Shown: positions 35,689 through 46,100, counted from the first letter of the stretch. The stretch: 64,000 bases of DNA from Mycolicibacterium sp. TY81 (GCF_018326285.1 NZ_AP023362.1:1674001-1738000), one strand, 5' to 3'. Made by a program: numbers and translations. The notes: generated by a model not told the origin, from the letters alone.

Positions 35689-37104
35689 TCAGGCGACGGC
35701 GCCTGACTCGTGAGGTTGGTCGGCCGGCACTTCCGTGAGCGCCGCCAGAGCATCGGTGAGTAGGCGCTGGATCCCGGCATTGATGCCAGTGCAGTCGTTC
35801 TCGATCTTGGTGGCGTTCTTCTGGATCGAGCTAGCCAGCTTCTTGACTCCGTCGATCTTCTCGAGCTGCTTGATGGCCTCGGTGATCTTCTCCTCGGCAG
35901 TGGCGATCTCGTCCGCGCCGCGGCGGCTCGAAGCCGCCAGGGCGCTGGCGCGCAACAGCATGACCACCGTGCGCAGCAGCGCCGGATCATCAGCCTCGGG
36001 CTTGAAGGCCATCACAACTCGGCGGGGCCCCAGGACCCGGATCGACTGACCGCCATTCTGTTCCAGCATCGGAACGATCCCGAGAGAGGCGTTGGCTTCG
36101 CGGTTCCGTTCGGCCAAGTCGAGGTACGGAGCCCATTGGCGTTCCTTGATCGAATCGGTCACCTCGATCACCACCTGTGCGGTGCCGCCGCCCACCGTCA
36201 ATACGCCATCGCCCTTTTGGCAACGCGCGATGACCCCGGTCGTGTTGCGGGTGTCTGTGTACTCGTCGCCCAGGCCGGCTGCGATGTCCTGCAGGAGCCC
36301 GCCGAGGACATCCTCGAACGCTGCTCCTTTCCGAGTGGTCCGGGTGGTCACCGAGTTTCTAGCCTCTTGGATTTTCAGCGCCACCACGACTTCGTCGACC
36401 TTCTTGGCTAGGTCGGAGTGGTTGTCGGCGATCAGCTTGGTCAGCTTCTCCTGCTGGGCGTCCAGTGCCTTGGCGTGTTTGGCCATCGGCGAGGTCGGAT
36501 CGGACGGGTCGAACTGCTTGGCTGCCTTGGCGAGCAGGTCGCCGGTTCCCACCTTGACTTTCGCGTCGAGGTCGGCACCGAATTTGTCCAGCACCGGCTG
36601 CAGCTTGTCGATCAGTTCGGGATTCGTGCCGCCGAAGATGCGGCGGAGTTCGGCATTGAGGGACTTCTTCGCGTTGTCGACCGACGTGGTGAATTCCTTG
36701 CGGCTGGCGGCGTCGGCCTCGGTGATCGCCTTCTTGGCATCATTGGCGGCCTTCGCCATTGCTTCGGCTGCCGTCTGGGTTGCGCGCTCAGTCGTCTCCA
36801 CCGCCTTGGTGGTCGACTCGGCCGCCTTTTCGCCGACATCCTTGAGCATCTGCTGCAGCGCCTTGGCGTCTTGGGCCTGCCCGGCAGCGGACAACGCGTG
36901 CGCGCCGATCTTGATGGCCTCGGTGACGAAGGTGGTGAGATCGGCTGCTGCGAGGACGTCAGGGTCGTCGATGACGGGGCCACGTTCGCCTGCCGTCCAT
37001 CGCTGTGCTTCATGGGCAACGTCCTTGTCGCGCACGGTGAGTCGTTCGATCTCGATCCCGATGAGGGCGTCGTCGAAGTGGGCGGAGTTCTTCTTAGTCG
37101 GCAT
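35689..37104 (-). CDS. coiled-coil protein with degenerate PD-(D/E)XK-like C-terminal domain
   Basis: A 471-residue protein. Residues about 60-155 and 205-250 are long Ala/Lys/Glu-rich coiled coil. Residues 259-345 read like the nuclease part of RmuC-type or coiled-coil restriction-like proteins: KGAAFEDVLGGLL (E264), QKGDGVLTV (D299), AQVVIEVTDS (E314). The lysine of ExK is replaced by T316, so catalysis is doubtful. A helical tail follows. AGGAGG precedes ATG 37104. It faces the restriction-modification operon across a perfect palindrome and is probably controlled with it. Role unknown; a DNA-end or phage-DNA sensor is a guess. Confidence 0.65.
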   Translation of the reverse strand: MPTKKNSAHFDDALIGIEIERLTVRDKDVAHEAQRWTAGERGPVIDDPDVLAAADLTTFVTEAIKIGAHALSAAGQAQDAKALQQMLKDVGEKAAESTTKAVETTERATQTAAEAMAKAANDAKKAITEADAASRKEFTTSVDNAKKSLNAELRRIFGGTNPELIDKLQPVLDKFGADLDAKVKVGTGDLLAKAAKQFDPSDPTSPMAKHAKALDAQQEKLTKLIADNHSDLAKKVDEVVVALKIQEARNSVTTRTTRKGAAFEDVLGGLLQDIAAGLGDEYTDTRNTTGVIARCQKGDGVLTVGGGTAQVVIEVTDSIKERQWAPYLDLAERNREANASLGIVPMLEQNGGQSIRVLGPRRVVMAFKPEADDPALLRTVVMLLRASALAASSRRGADEIATAEEKITEAIKQLEKIDGVKKLASSIQKNATKIENDCTGINAGIQRLLTDALAALTEVPADQPHESGAVA

Positions 37105-37191
37105 TTGTGCCTCCTGGGTTGGTGCCTCCACGGAGCGCGGAAGCGGTATGCCCGAGAATCGGCGCGACGGCTGGGTCGTGTCAACATATAT

Positions 37192-37215
37192 AACTGATAA
37201 GCGGGCTTATCAGTT
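37192..37215. promoter_or_regulatory. 24-bp perfect palindrome between the divergent defence operons
   Basis: AACTGATAAGC (37192-37202) and GCTTATCAGTT (37205-37215) are exact reverse complements around GG. It sits in the 174-bp intergenic between the coiled-coil gene and the restriction operon, next to an A+T-rich TATATA at about 37187-37192. A dimeric DNA-binding protein, possibly the HTH protein encoded just downstream, may bind it and control both directions. Confidence 0.65.
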
Positions 37216-37278
37216 GTACACATTGGATTTGACGGCGGTGCGGTCTACTTTGATGGAGAGCGCCGAAAGGAGGCCCCG

Positions 37279-39153
37279 TTGAACACGCTGACGCTGCAAG
37301 ACGTCGCTGACCTTGCCAAGGTACAGCGGCCCGTAGTCAGCATGTGGCGAAAGCGGCCAATGGTGCGTGGCGTGTCGATGCCGTTCCCGGACCCGGTGGA
37401 TACCGTCGATGGCGCTGCGCGTTTCTCTCGGCACGAGGTCGTGGACTGGTTGGCCCGGACCGGGCGCGGCAACAACACCGAGCACAACTATGACGCTCCG
37501 GCGATCGCAGTTCCAGACGGCGTTGCACTTGCAGATGTGGTCACGCTGTTGTGCTGGCACGTGCTTACAGGTAGAGAGCTCACCGGTCTGTCGAAGTCGG
37601 CTCTCATCACGTCGGCAGAGCAGTTCGATCCCGACGACACCTTGTTGGTCGCCGAGATACGCGCACTTGCCGTGTCGGATGAGTTGCTCGGCTATGTCGA
37701 CGATCTGTTGGAAGCCTCGCTCGGACCGGCTGATGCGCTTCAACGTGTGGACTCCGGGCGGCTCAAGCGTGATCAGCAGTTGCGCGAATTCACCGACGAG
37801 GCCGTAATGCTGTTGCGCTGCGTCATCGAAGCTGCCGCGATTCATCTCGAACACGATGAGGTGGTGCTGCGCACCGACGGCTCATCGATGGCACTGGATG
37901 TTGCGGAGGCACTGGAACTTGACGTTGTAGCCAAGGACCGTCAGATGCGGCGTCGAGCAGTCATCCGGGGAATCCACGTGCGAGAAGGCATGTCACGCAA
38001 GCAGGTCTCGGCGGTATCCGTCGTGGGGCTCGACAACAGTGATGCGCTTGATCAGGCAGACGAGGTGATGCTCGGTCTGCAGCCGGGTGACATCGCGATC
38101 GTTATCGGTTCGGCGGCCGTGCTTTCCGATGAATTGGCGGGACCGCTGCAGAATCGCCGCGCAGAAATCTTGCGGGTGGGCAACCTTGTCGCAGCTTTGC
38201 GAGCGCCGCGCGGGTTCTGGCGTGAGGCGCACCGGCAAAGCCTTGCGGTATGGGTTTGCGTCGGCGGGGCCCAGGCTCAGCAGATTTGGGTCGCGGACCT
38301 TGTGGCGGTCGAGCATCTCGAACTGACCGATGTCGCCGCCGATGTCGCCGGCGCGCTCGCTCAGACAGACAATCGTGCCTTCCGTTACGCGCGCCGTATT
38401 CCGCTGTCGGGCGTGCTCGCCGGGGCAGCGGCGGTCGTTCCGCAAGGCGTGCGTGCGGTGCAGTTGCGTGAGCGGGACGAATCCCAGCACCTCGACCGCG
38501 TCCACCGCACCACGATGGTGACGATGACGCCGCTACCGGTGCTGGATGTGCTTGTGGCGCAGGCTCCGGGCAGAATCCAGCTGGCTCATCGGTCGCTGGC
38601 GGAACTACGCGCCGGCAAGCGACTGGAGGTCAAGAGGGGCAGGCGCATCGACATCCGGCATGGATCGCCGGAAGGCACCGTCCGGGTAGTGCCAGAGGAA
38701 TTGGTCGGAGTCCTGGTTTTGGATCCATTCGATGCGGTGGCGAAGTATCCCAGGGCGGTTCGTACCGAGCCCGGGGATGTGATCTTCCTCGAGAAGCCAC
38801 GCCCGCGGGCTTGGGTTGATCAGGTCGGCGGCGCCATGGTGGCGTCGCCGGCGAGAATTATCCGGTTGCGAGACCCCGCCGAGGTCGGGCCGATGGTACT
38901 CGCGACGGTTATCAACCAGATGGCTGCTCCTGGAAGTGAATGGCCGACGTGGAGCGTGCCGGTGCTTCGGCGCGACGAAGCCGCGCGGCTTGAAGCGGCA
39001 TTGCTGGAAGCTGAGAACTACGAACAGGAAGCGTGTCGCCGAGTCGAAGCGGCGCGCGAATTGAAGACGGCGTTGATCAACGGGGTGGCCGCGGGCGCCC
39101 TGACGCTCGACGCGCAACCCACCACACCCGGTGTTGCCGCGGTGTCGAGATAG
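37279..39153 (+). CDS. HTH - degenerate N6-methylase-like - TRD-like protein, first gene of type I R-M operon
   Basis: A 624-residue protein. Residues 4-30 form a MerR-like helix-turn-helix (LQDVADLAKVQRPVVSMWRK). Residues about 195-330 align with N6-adenine methylases after the NPPY step (GDIAIVIGSAAVLSDEL, then APRGFWREAHRQSLAVWVC). The catalytic motifs are not there: motif I DPACGSG is RTDGSSM and motif IV NPPY is GLDNSD. Residues about 470-570 (PGDVIFLEKPRPRAWVDQ, then GAMVASPARIIRLRDP) resemble a HsdS target-recognition domain. TTG 37279 follows AAAGGAGG. Probably a non-catalytic specificity or control factor. Confidence 0.65.
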   Translation: MNTLTLQDVADLAKVQRPVVSMWRKRPMVRGVSMPFPDPVDTVDGAARFSRHEVVDWLARTGRGNNTEHNYDAPAIAVPDGVALADVVTLLCWHVLTGRELTGLSKSALITSAEQFDPDDTLLVAEIRALAVSDELLGYVDDLLEASLGPADALQRVDSGRLKRDQQLREFTDEAVMLLRCVIEAAAIHLEHDEVVLRTDGSSMALDVAEALELDVVAKDRQMRRRAVIRGIHVREGMSRKQVSAVSVVGLDNSDALDQADEVMLGLQPGDIAIVIGSAAVLSDELAGPLQNRRAEILRVGNLVAALRAPRGFWREAHRQSLAVWVCVGGAQAQQIWVADLVAVEHLELTDVAADVAGALAQTDNRAFRYARRIPLSGVLAGAAAVVPQGVRAVQLRERDESQHLDRVHRTTMVTMTPLPVLDVLVAQAPGRIQLAHRSLAELRAGKRLEVKRGRRIDIRHGSPEGTVRVVPEELVGVLVLDPFDAVAKYPRAVRTEPGDVIFLEKPRPRAWVDQVGGAMVASPARIIRLRDPAEVGPMVLATVINQMAAPGSEWPTWSVPVLRRDEAARLEAALLEAENYEQEACRRVEAARELKTALINGVAAGALTLDAQPTTPGVAAVSR

Positions 39154-39164
39154 GAAGGGCCACG

Positions 39165-40790
39165 ATGCCTCCCCGGAAAAAGACTGAGCCACAGGCACCG
39201 TCGACCATGAAGGAACTGAAAGATACGCTCTGGAAGGCCGCCGACAAGCTGCGTGGATCGCTGTCGGCTAACCAGTACAAGGACGTGATCCTCGGTCTGG
39301 TGTTCCTCAAATACATCTCCGATGCCTACGACGAACGTCGCGAGGACATTCGCACTGAGCTTGAAGCCGATGGGATGGACGAATCGCAGATCTACGATTT
39401 GATCGACGACCCGGAGGAGTACCACGGGTACAACGTGTTCGTGGTGCCGCCTATCGCGCGGTGGAAGTTCTTGGCGGAGAACGCAAAAGGGAAACCGGCC
39501 ACCGGTGGCGAGGTTGCCAAGAACATCGGCCAGCTCATCGATGAGGCGATGGACGCGGTGATGAAAGAAAACCCGACACTGGTCGGCACCTTGCCGCGAC
39601 TGTACAACCGTGACAACGTCGACCAGCGACGCCTCGGTGAGCTGATCGACCTGTTCAACAACGCCCGGTTCAGTCGACAGGGTGAGCACAAGGCCCGCGA
39701 CCTCATGGGCGAGGTCTACGAATACTTCCTCGGCAATTTCGCTCGCGCCGAAGGCAAACGGGGTGGAGAGTTCTTCACGCCGAGGAGCGTGGTCAGGGTG
39801 ATTGTCGAGGTGCTGGAGCCCACTCGTGGGCGCGTGTACGACCCCTGTTGTGGTTCGGGTGGCATGTTCGTGCAGACCGAGCAGTTCATCTATGAGCACG
39901 ACGGTGACCCGAAGGACATCTCGATCTACGGGCAGGAGAGCATCGAGGAGACCTGGCGGATGGCGAAGATGAACCTCGCCATCCACGGCATCGACAACAA
40001 GGGGCTCGGTGCCCGATGGGGCGACACCTTCGCGCGCGATCAGCATGCCGATGTGCAAATGGACTACGTCATGGCCAATCCGCCATTCAACATCAAGGAT
40101 TGGGCTCGCAACGAGGAAGATGGGCGTTGGCGGTACGGCGTGCCGCCGACGAACAACGCGAACTACGCGTGGCTGCAGCACATTCTGTCGAAGCTGGCAC
40201 CCGGCGGAAAAGCCGGCGTAGTGTTGGCCAACGGGTCGATGTCATCGAACTCCAACGGCGAAGGCGATATTCGGGCGCAGATAGTCGAAGCAGACTTGGT
40301 GTCGTGCATGATCGCGTTGCCGACCCAGCTGTTCCGCAGCACCGGTATCCCGGTGTGCCTGTGGTTCTTCGCGAAAGACAAGACAGCGGGCAAGCAGGGG
40401 TCGGTAGACAGGTCTGGGCAGGTGCTGTTCATTGACGCCCGCGAGTTGGGCTACATGGTGGACCGGGCCGAGCGCGCGCTGAGCAATGAGGACATCGTCC
40501 GGATCGGCGACACGTACCACGCCTGGCGCGGGTCTTCGTCGGCAGCCGCGAAAAAGATTACGTACGAAGATGTTCCGGGCTTCTGCAAGTCGGCGACGAT
40601 GGCGGAGATCAAAGCCGCCGATTATGCGTTGACGCCGGGCCGATACGTCGGGGCGGCGGCAGTCGAGGACGACGGCGAGCCGATCAACGAGAAGATCGCG
40701 CGGTTGAAGGCGGAATTGCTTGCGGCGTTCGATGAGTCGGCGCGGTTGGAAACGGTCGTGCGGGCGCAGTTGGGGCGGATCGATGTGTAG
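39165..40790 (+). CDS. hsdM: type I restriction-modification system, methyltransferase subunit
   Basis: A 541-residue HsdM, the N6-adenine methyltransferase of the complex. The N-terminal HsdM_N region (LKDTLWKAADKLRGSLSANQYKDVILGLVFLKYISD) is followed by GEFFTPRSVV. The AdoMet motif DPCCGSGG is at 226-233 and the catalytic NPPF at 305-308, both intact. ATG 39165 follows AGGAAGG; the longer frame would overlap the upstream gene. Its end overlaps hsdS by 8 bp. It modifies the host target site and, with HsdR and HsdS, forms the restriction complex. Confidence 0.95.
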   Translation: MPPRKKTEPQAPSTMKELKDTLWKAADKLRGSLSANQYKDVILGLVFLKYISDAYDERREDIRTELEADGMDESQIYDLIDDPEEYHGYNVFVVPPIARWKFLAENAKGKPATGGEVAKNIGQLIDEAMDAVMKENPTLVGTLPRLYNRDNVDQRRLGELIDLFNNARFSRQGEHKARDLMGEVYEYFLGNFARAEGKRGGEFFTPRSVVRVIVEVLEPTRGRVYDPCCGSGGMFVQTEQFIYEHDGDPKDISIYGQESIEETWRMAKMNLAIHGIDNKGLGARWGDTFARDQHADVQMDYVMANPPFNIKDWARNEEDGRWRYGVPPTNNANYAWLQHILSKLAPGGKAGVVLANGSMSSNSNGEGDIRAQIVEADLVSCMIALPTQLFRSTGIPVCLWFFAKDKTAGKQGSVDRSGQVLFIDARELGYMVDRAERALSNEDIVRIGDTYHAWRGSSSAAAKKITYEDVPGFCKSATMAEIKAADYALTPGRYVGAAAVEDDGEPINEKIARLKAELLAAFDESARLETVVRAQLGRIDV

Positions 40791-42015
40791 GGGCGCTGGA
40801 ACGACATTCCGAGAACTCGTTGACGACGGTTCGATCGAGATTGGCGACGGATATAGAGCCAAGCTCAAGGAGTTGAACGGAGACGGGCCGTTGTTTCTGA
40901 GGGCAGGTGCTCTCACCGATCGTGGTTTCGATTGGAAGGGCCTGGATGCGTTTCAAAGAACCGCACCTGTCCAGACAAAACGTGGCAAGGCTGGCGATAC
41001 GGTTATCACTACAAAGGGGAATAGCGTCGGCCGTGTCGGGCAAGTTCCCGCGGATGCCCCAGACTTCGTCTATTCCCCTCACTTGAGCTACTGGCGGCCT
41101 CTTGACAAAGACCGAATCGATCCCGTTTTCCTGTACTACTGGGCGCGTAGTGAGGCCTTCGATCGGCAACTTCGACAACTTGCGTTCGGCACTGATATGG
41201 CTCCTTATTTCAGTCTGCGTGATCAACTGCGGCTTTGTATTCACCTACCATCGGCCGGACAGCAGCGGGCGATCGCCCAGGTGTTGGGCGCCCTTGACGA
41301 CAAGATCGTTGCGAATGGCCAACTGGTGGAGACGGCAGCCAGACTCATCGATGCCAGAGCTAACGCGCTGATCACGGCGACGTCGATGTCCGCCAAGCTG
41401 ACAGAAGTTGCTACTGTCGTGAAGGGGGTGTCGTATCGGAGCGCGCATCTCGGTTTATCGACGGCGGCACTTGTGACACTAAAGTCGATCGACCGGGACG
41501 GCACCTTTGTTGACAATGGCTATAAGTCATTTGTTGGCCCTTATCGCTCGGAGCAAGAACTCCGTTCAGGTGATGTGATTATCGCGCAGACAGACATTAC
41601 GCAAAGCGGTGATGTGATCGGCCGAGCTGTTCGCGTGCCGGGGCGTTCGACGTACGACACCAGAGTCGCGTCGCTTGATCTAGCGATCGTGCGACCCAAA
41701 GACGGAATGCCGTCGGAGTATTTGCTTGCAGCGCTTCGCCGTCCCGAGTTCCGTGAGCACTGCCGATCCCGTGCCAGTGGAACCACGGTCCTCCATCTGG
41801 GGCGCGGAGCGATCGACTCGTATGAAGTGCCCGTAGTTAGTCCGGAGGCTGCAGTCCGGTATTCAGTCTTTGCACGGGCCATCCATGAACTCACGGATTC
41901 GGTCAATGCTGCGTCTGGCGTGCTCGCCCGAACGCGCGATGAACTCCTACCCCTGCTGATGTCCGGCAAGCTGCGGGTTAGAGACGCGCAAGCCGTTGTG
42001 TCTGAGGTGTTGTGA
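40783..42015 (+). CDS. hsdS: type I restriction-modification system, specificity subunit
   Basis: A 410-residue HsdS with two target-recognition domains. The first spans about 20-165 (GDTVITTKGNSVGRVG, then SPHLSYWRPL). A conserved helical spacer QRAIAQVLGALDDKIVANGQLVETA follows. The second domain spans about 210-365 (GDVIIAQTDITQSGDVIGRAV, then GRGAIDSYEVPV). A final helix (LLPLLMSGKLRV) ends the protein. It sets the bipartite DNA sequence recognised; that sequence cannot be predicted by eye. ATG 40783 lies inside the end of hsdM, and its stop overlaps the next start (TGATG). Confidence 0.93.
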   Translation: MCRGAGTTFRELVDDGSIEIGDGYRAKLKELNGDGPLFLRAGALTDRGFDWKGLDAFQRTAPVQTKRGKAGDTVITTKGNSVGRVGQVPADAPDFVYSPHLSYWRPLDKDRIDPVFLYYWARSEAFDRQLRQLAFGTDMAPYFSLRDQLRLCIHLPSAGQQRAIAQVLGALDDKIVANGQLVETAARLIDARANALITATSMSAKLTEVATVVKGVSYRSAHLGLSTAALVTLKSIDRDGTFVDNGYKSFVGPYRSEQELRSGDVIIAQTDITQSGDVIGRAVRVPGRSTYDTRVASLDLAIVRPKDGMPSEYLLAALRRPEFREHCRSRASGTTVLHLGRGAIDSYEVPVVSPEAAVRYSVFARAIHELTDSVNAASGVLARTRDELLPLLMSGKLRVRDAQAVVSEVL

Positions 42016-43109
42016 TGACCCGCAAAGAAGGTCGCCACAGCAACCCGCGTTTTCTCGACATGCCTGTCCAGTCGGTTACCCCCGACTGGTACCAGGAACT
42101 CCTCGACGCTGTCGCGCACCGCGTGCGTGCCGGACGTCAGCGTGCGGTCGCAGCGGCCAACCAACAGTTGGTCGCCACATATTGGGCCGTCGGCAAGGAG
42201 ATTCTTGCCCGCCAGGATGCGGAGGGCTGGGGGACCCGCGTCATTGACCGGCTGTCTGCGGATCTCCGTGAACGCTTTCCAGACGCCAAGGGATTCTCGC
42301 CCCGCAACCTGAAGTACATGCGGGCCTTCGCTGCGGCGTGGCCCGGTGGGCCAATTGTGCAAGCGGGGCTTGCACAATTGCCGTGGTACCACCACATCGC
42401 ATTGCTGGATAAGCTGGAGAGTTCTGACCTGCGGTTATGGTACGCACAGGCGGCTCTCGAAGAGGGCTGGAGCCGGAACGTCTTGGTCCACCACATTGAT
42501 GGTCGACTCCATGAGCGAGCCGGGCAGGCTATCACCAACTTCGCTCGAACTCTGCCGCCGACCGACTCAGACCTCGCCCAGCAGGCCACCCGCGACCCGT
42601 ACCTCTTCGACTTCGTCGGTATCGCTGATATCCGGCGCGAGCACGACCTCGAACACGCATTGACTGAACACGTCGAGAAGTTCCTTCTCGAACTCGGTCA
42701 GGGATTCGCCTTCGTCGGCCGTCAGGTCCACCTCGAGATCGGCGACGCCGACTTCTACGCCGACCTGATCTTCTACCACTTGATGCTGCGCTGCTTCGTG
42801 GTGATCGAACTAAAGGTGGGCGACTTCGACCCCAGCTACCTCGGGCAGCTGGGTATGTACATGGCAGCGGTCGATGATCTGCTGCGCCACCGCGACGACA
42901 AACCCACGATCGGGCTCGTCCTCTGCAAGACCAAGAACAACGTCGTCGCCGAATACGCGCTGCGCGGATACACCGCGCCGATCGGTGTCGCCGAATGGAA
43001 GACCGCAATCACAGCGAGTCTGCCCGCCGAACTCGAAACCAGCCTGCCCACAGTCGAAGAGCTCGAGGCGGAGCTGGAAAGCGGTACCTACCAAGGAGAT
43101 GCGACATGA
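42015..43109 (+). CDS. DUF1016/YhcG-family nuclease inside the type I R-M operon
   Basis: A 364-residue protein of the YhcG family. The N-terminal winged-helix part includes NQQLVATYWAVGKEILARQ and FSPRNLKYMRAFA. The C-terminal PD-(D/E)XK nuclease has GDADFYADLIFYH and CFVVIELKVGDFDPSYLGQL, so the acidic and ExK catalytic residues are present. It overlaps hsdS by 1 bp and hsdR by 4 bp, so it is made with them. DUF1016 genes are often found with restriction systems; the exact action is not established. The insertion between hsdS and hsdR is a notable layout. Confidence 0.87.
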   Translation: MTRKEGRHSNPRFLDMPVQSVTPDWYQELLDAVAHRVRAGRQRAVAAANQQLVATYWAVGKEILARQDAEGWGTRVIDRLSADLRERFPDAKGFSPRNLKYMRAFAAAWPGGPIVQAGLAQLPWYHHIALLDKLESSDLRLWYAQAALEEGWSRNVLVHHIDGRLHERAGQAITNFARTLPPTDSDLAQQATRDPYLFDFVGIADIRREHDLEHALTEHVEKFLLELGQGFAFVGRQVHLEIGDADFYADLIFYHLMLRCFVVIELKVGDFDPSYLGQLGMYMAAVDDLLRHRDDKPTIGLVLCKTKNNVVAEYALRGYTAPIGVAEWKTAITASLPAELETSLPTVEELEAELESGTYQGDAT

Positions 43110-46100
43110 CCGGGTTCAGCGAAGCCGATTGGGAGTTGGTCACCCTCGACACCCTCGGTGAGCACGAGTGGACCGTCATGACTGGAGCTCAGATCGCTCC
43201 CGGCACCGAGAACGGCCGGGAGTCCTGGGCCGACATCGTGCTGCCCGACCGCATGCTCGCCAGGATGCGCGAACTCAATCCCGATGTGCCGGGCGAGTAC
43301 CTGGACCATGCCCGGGCAGCGATCATTCAGCCGCGGTCGCAGGAGGCCATCGCCGAAAACTTCAGATTGCACATGTATCTGGTGGAGGGTTACCGCGGTA
43401 TCAGCTATATCGACCCTGACGGGATCGAGCAGAACCCCACCATCAGGCTGGTGAGTCACCGCCCTGAAGAGAATGAATTCCTTGCTGTGCAACAGGTTAC
43501 GATCCGCACCGCGGAGAAGCATCGCCGCTTCGACATCGTGCTCTACCTCAACGGAATGCCCGTCGCCATCATCGAACTCAAGCAGGCGGGCGCCGAACAT
43601 GCCGACATAACCGCCGCGCACGCCCAGTTGCAGACTTATCTACGGGAATTCCCGATGGCGTTCCGGTTCGCGGTGCTCACCGTCGTCAGTGACGGCATCT
43701 CCGCCCGTTACGGGACACCGTTCACCCCCCTGGAGCATTTCGCGCCGTGGAATGTCAACGATGATGGCAAGCTCGTCAAAGTCGGTGACCTGGGCGTTGA
43801 CGAAAATGTCCCCATCGAACTCGAAACGCTCATCGATGGCTTGTTCAACACCGAGCGGTTCCTGCAACTGCAGCGCAACTTCACCGCCTTCGACGAGGAC
43901 GGCGACGGCCTGACCAAGCGAATCGCCAAGCCGCACCAGTATTTTGCGGTGACCAAGGCGGTCGGGTCCACAGTGCAGGCCGCCGAGACCAACGGCAAGG
44001 CCGGCGTGGTCTGGCACACCCAGGGCTCCGGCAAGTCGATGGAGATGGAGCTCTACACCCACCTGGTCGCCCAGCAGGCGAAGCTCAAGAACCCGACCAT
44101 CGTCGTCGTCACCGACCGCAAAGAACTCGACTCCCAGCTCTACGAGACGTTCAACCGGTCCCGGCTGCTTGCCGAGTCCCCGGTCAAGGTCACCAAGCGC
44201 GCACAGCTGCGCGACGAGCTGTCCAATCGCGCTACCGGCGGCATCTACTTCACCACACTGCAGAAGTTCAACCTCACTGCACAGGAACGTGAATCCGGTG
44301 CCGACCACCCGCTGCTGACAGACCGGCGCAATGTCGTCGTCATTGTGGACGAAGCGCACCGCAGCCATTACGACGACCTGGACGGCTATGCCCGGCACAT
44401 CCGCGACGCCATGCCCAACGCAGTGTTCATCGCCTTCACGGGCACACCGATCTCCGGGGTGGATCGCGACACCCGCGACGTGTTCGGTCCCGATATCGAT
44501 GTCTATGACCTGACCCGTGCGGTCGCTGACAAGGCAACGGTGCCAGTGTTTTTCGAGCCGCGGCTGGCCAAGGTCGGCTGGTCGAGGGATTTCAGTGAAG
44601 ACGATCTCGATCACGCGGTCGACGAGGCGACTCTCGGCCTCGACGATGTCGAACGTGCCCAGATCGAGAAATCCGTCGCCGTCATCAACGCGATTTACGG
44701 CGCACCCGAGCGACTCGCCAAGCTGGCCGAAGACATTGTCACGCACTGGGAAGCTCGCTCAGAGGCGATGCGCCCCTTCATCGAATCTCCGGGCAAGGCC
44801 TTGATCGTCGGTGCTACCCGGGAGATTTGTGCCCGGCTCTACGACCAGATCATCCGTCTGCGGCCCGACTGGCACAGCGACGCGGACAGCGAGGGCGTCA
44901 TTAAAGTCGTGTACTCCGGCTCCCGCCAGGATCCCGAGCACATCGCTGCACATGTGCGCCGAGAAGCCCAGAACAAGGCAATCCAACAGCGGCTGCGCGA
45001 TCCGGCCGACAAGCTGCAGATCGTCATCGTCAAGGACATGATGCTCACGGGATTCGATGCACCGCCGTTGCACACGCTGTATCTGGACCGGCCGCTGAAG
45101 GGTGCACTGCTGATGCAGACTCTGGCCCGGGTCAATCGGACCTTCCGCGGCAAACCGTCGGGTCTGTTGGTTGCCTACGCCCCATTGGTCGACAACCTGG
45201 CCGCCGCGCTTGCCGAGTACACCGAGACCGACCGCAAAGAGCAGCCCGTCGGCAGGGACATCGACGAGGCTGTCGCGCTCACCACGGCACTGATCGGTCA
45301 GCTCGACGAGCTCTGCGGCGGATACGACTGGCGGACGAAAGTTGCCTCGGGCCAAGCTAGTTGGCTGAAGACAGCGGTAAACCTCGCTGGCTATTTGCGC
45401 GCACCCAGCACGCCCGGAAACCAGACGGAGCCCACACTCGGGGACCGGTTCCGAACGCTGTCCGCGCAGCTGGCGCGGGCGTGGTCACTGTGCGCCGGAA
45501 ACCAGACCTTGGACGAGTTGCGGCAGACCGTCAAGTTCTACGAGCAGGTGCGGGTGGTGATGGGAAAGTTCGACGCCCAGCAGCGCCAGGCCGAAGGTAA
45601 GCCGATCCCCGAAGACATCAAGAGGCTGTTGTCGGTTCTTGTCGATGAGTCGACGGCCGCCGGTGGCATTGTCGACATCTATCAGGCGGCCGGCCTTGAC
45701 AAACCCTCGCTGTCGGACCTCACGCCTGAGTTCGAAGCCAAGGTGCGTGATTCGGAGAATCCGCACCTGGCCATCGAGGCGTTGCGGGCCCTGCTGACCA
45801 AAGAACTGGGTGCCGTCACCAAGAACAACCTCGTGCGCCAGCGCACCTTCTCCGACCGGGTTGCCGAGCTGATGCGCAAGTACACCAACCAGCAGATCAC
45901 GGCGGCCGAAGTGATCGCGAAGCTGGTCGAGATGGCCAAAGAGGTTGCCGCTGAGGGCGACCGCGGAAAGAAGTTCACACCGCCGCTGTCCCATGACGAG
46001 CTCGCGTTTTACGATGCGGTCGCCGACAACGAGTCGGCCGTCGAGATTCAAGGCGAGGACGTGCTGGCCCAGATCGCCCGCGAACTGGTGGCAGTGATGC

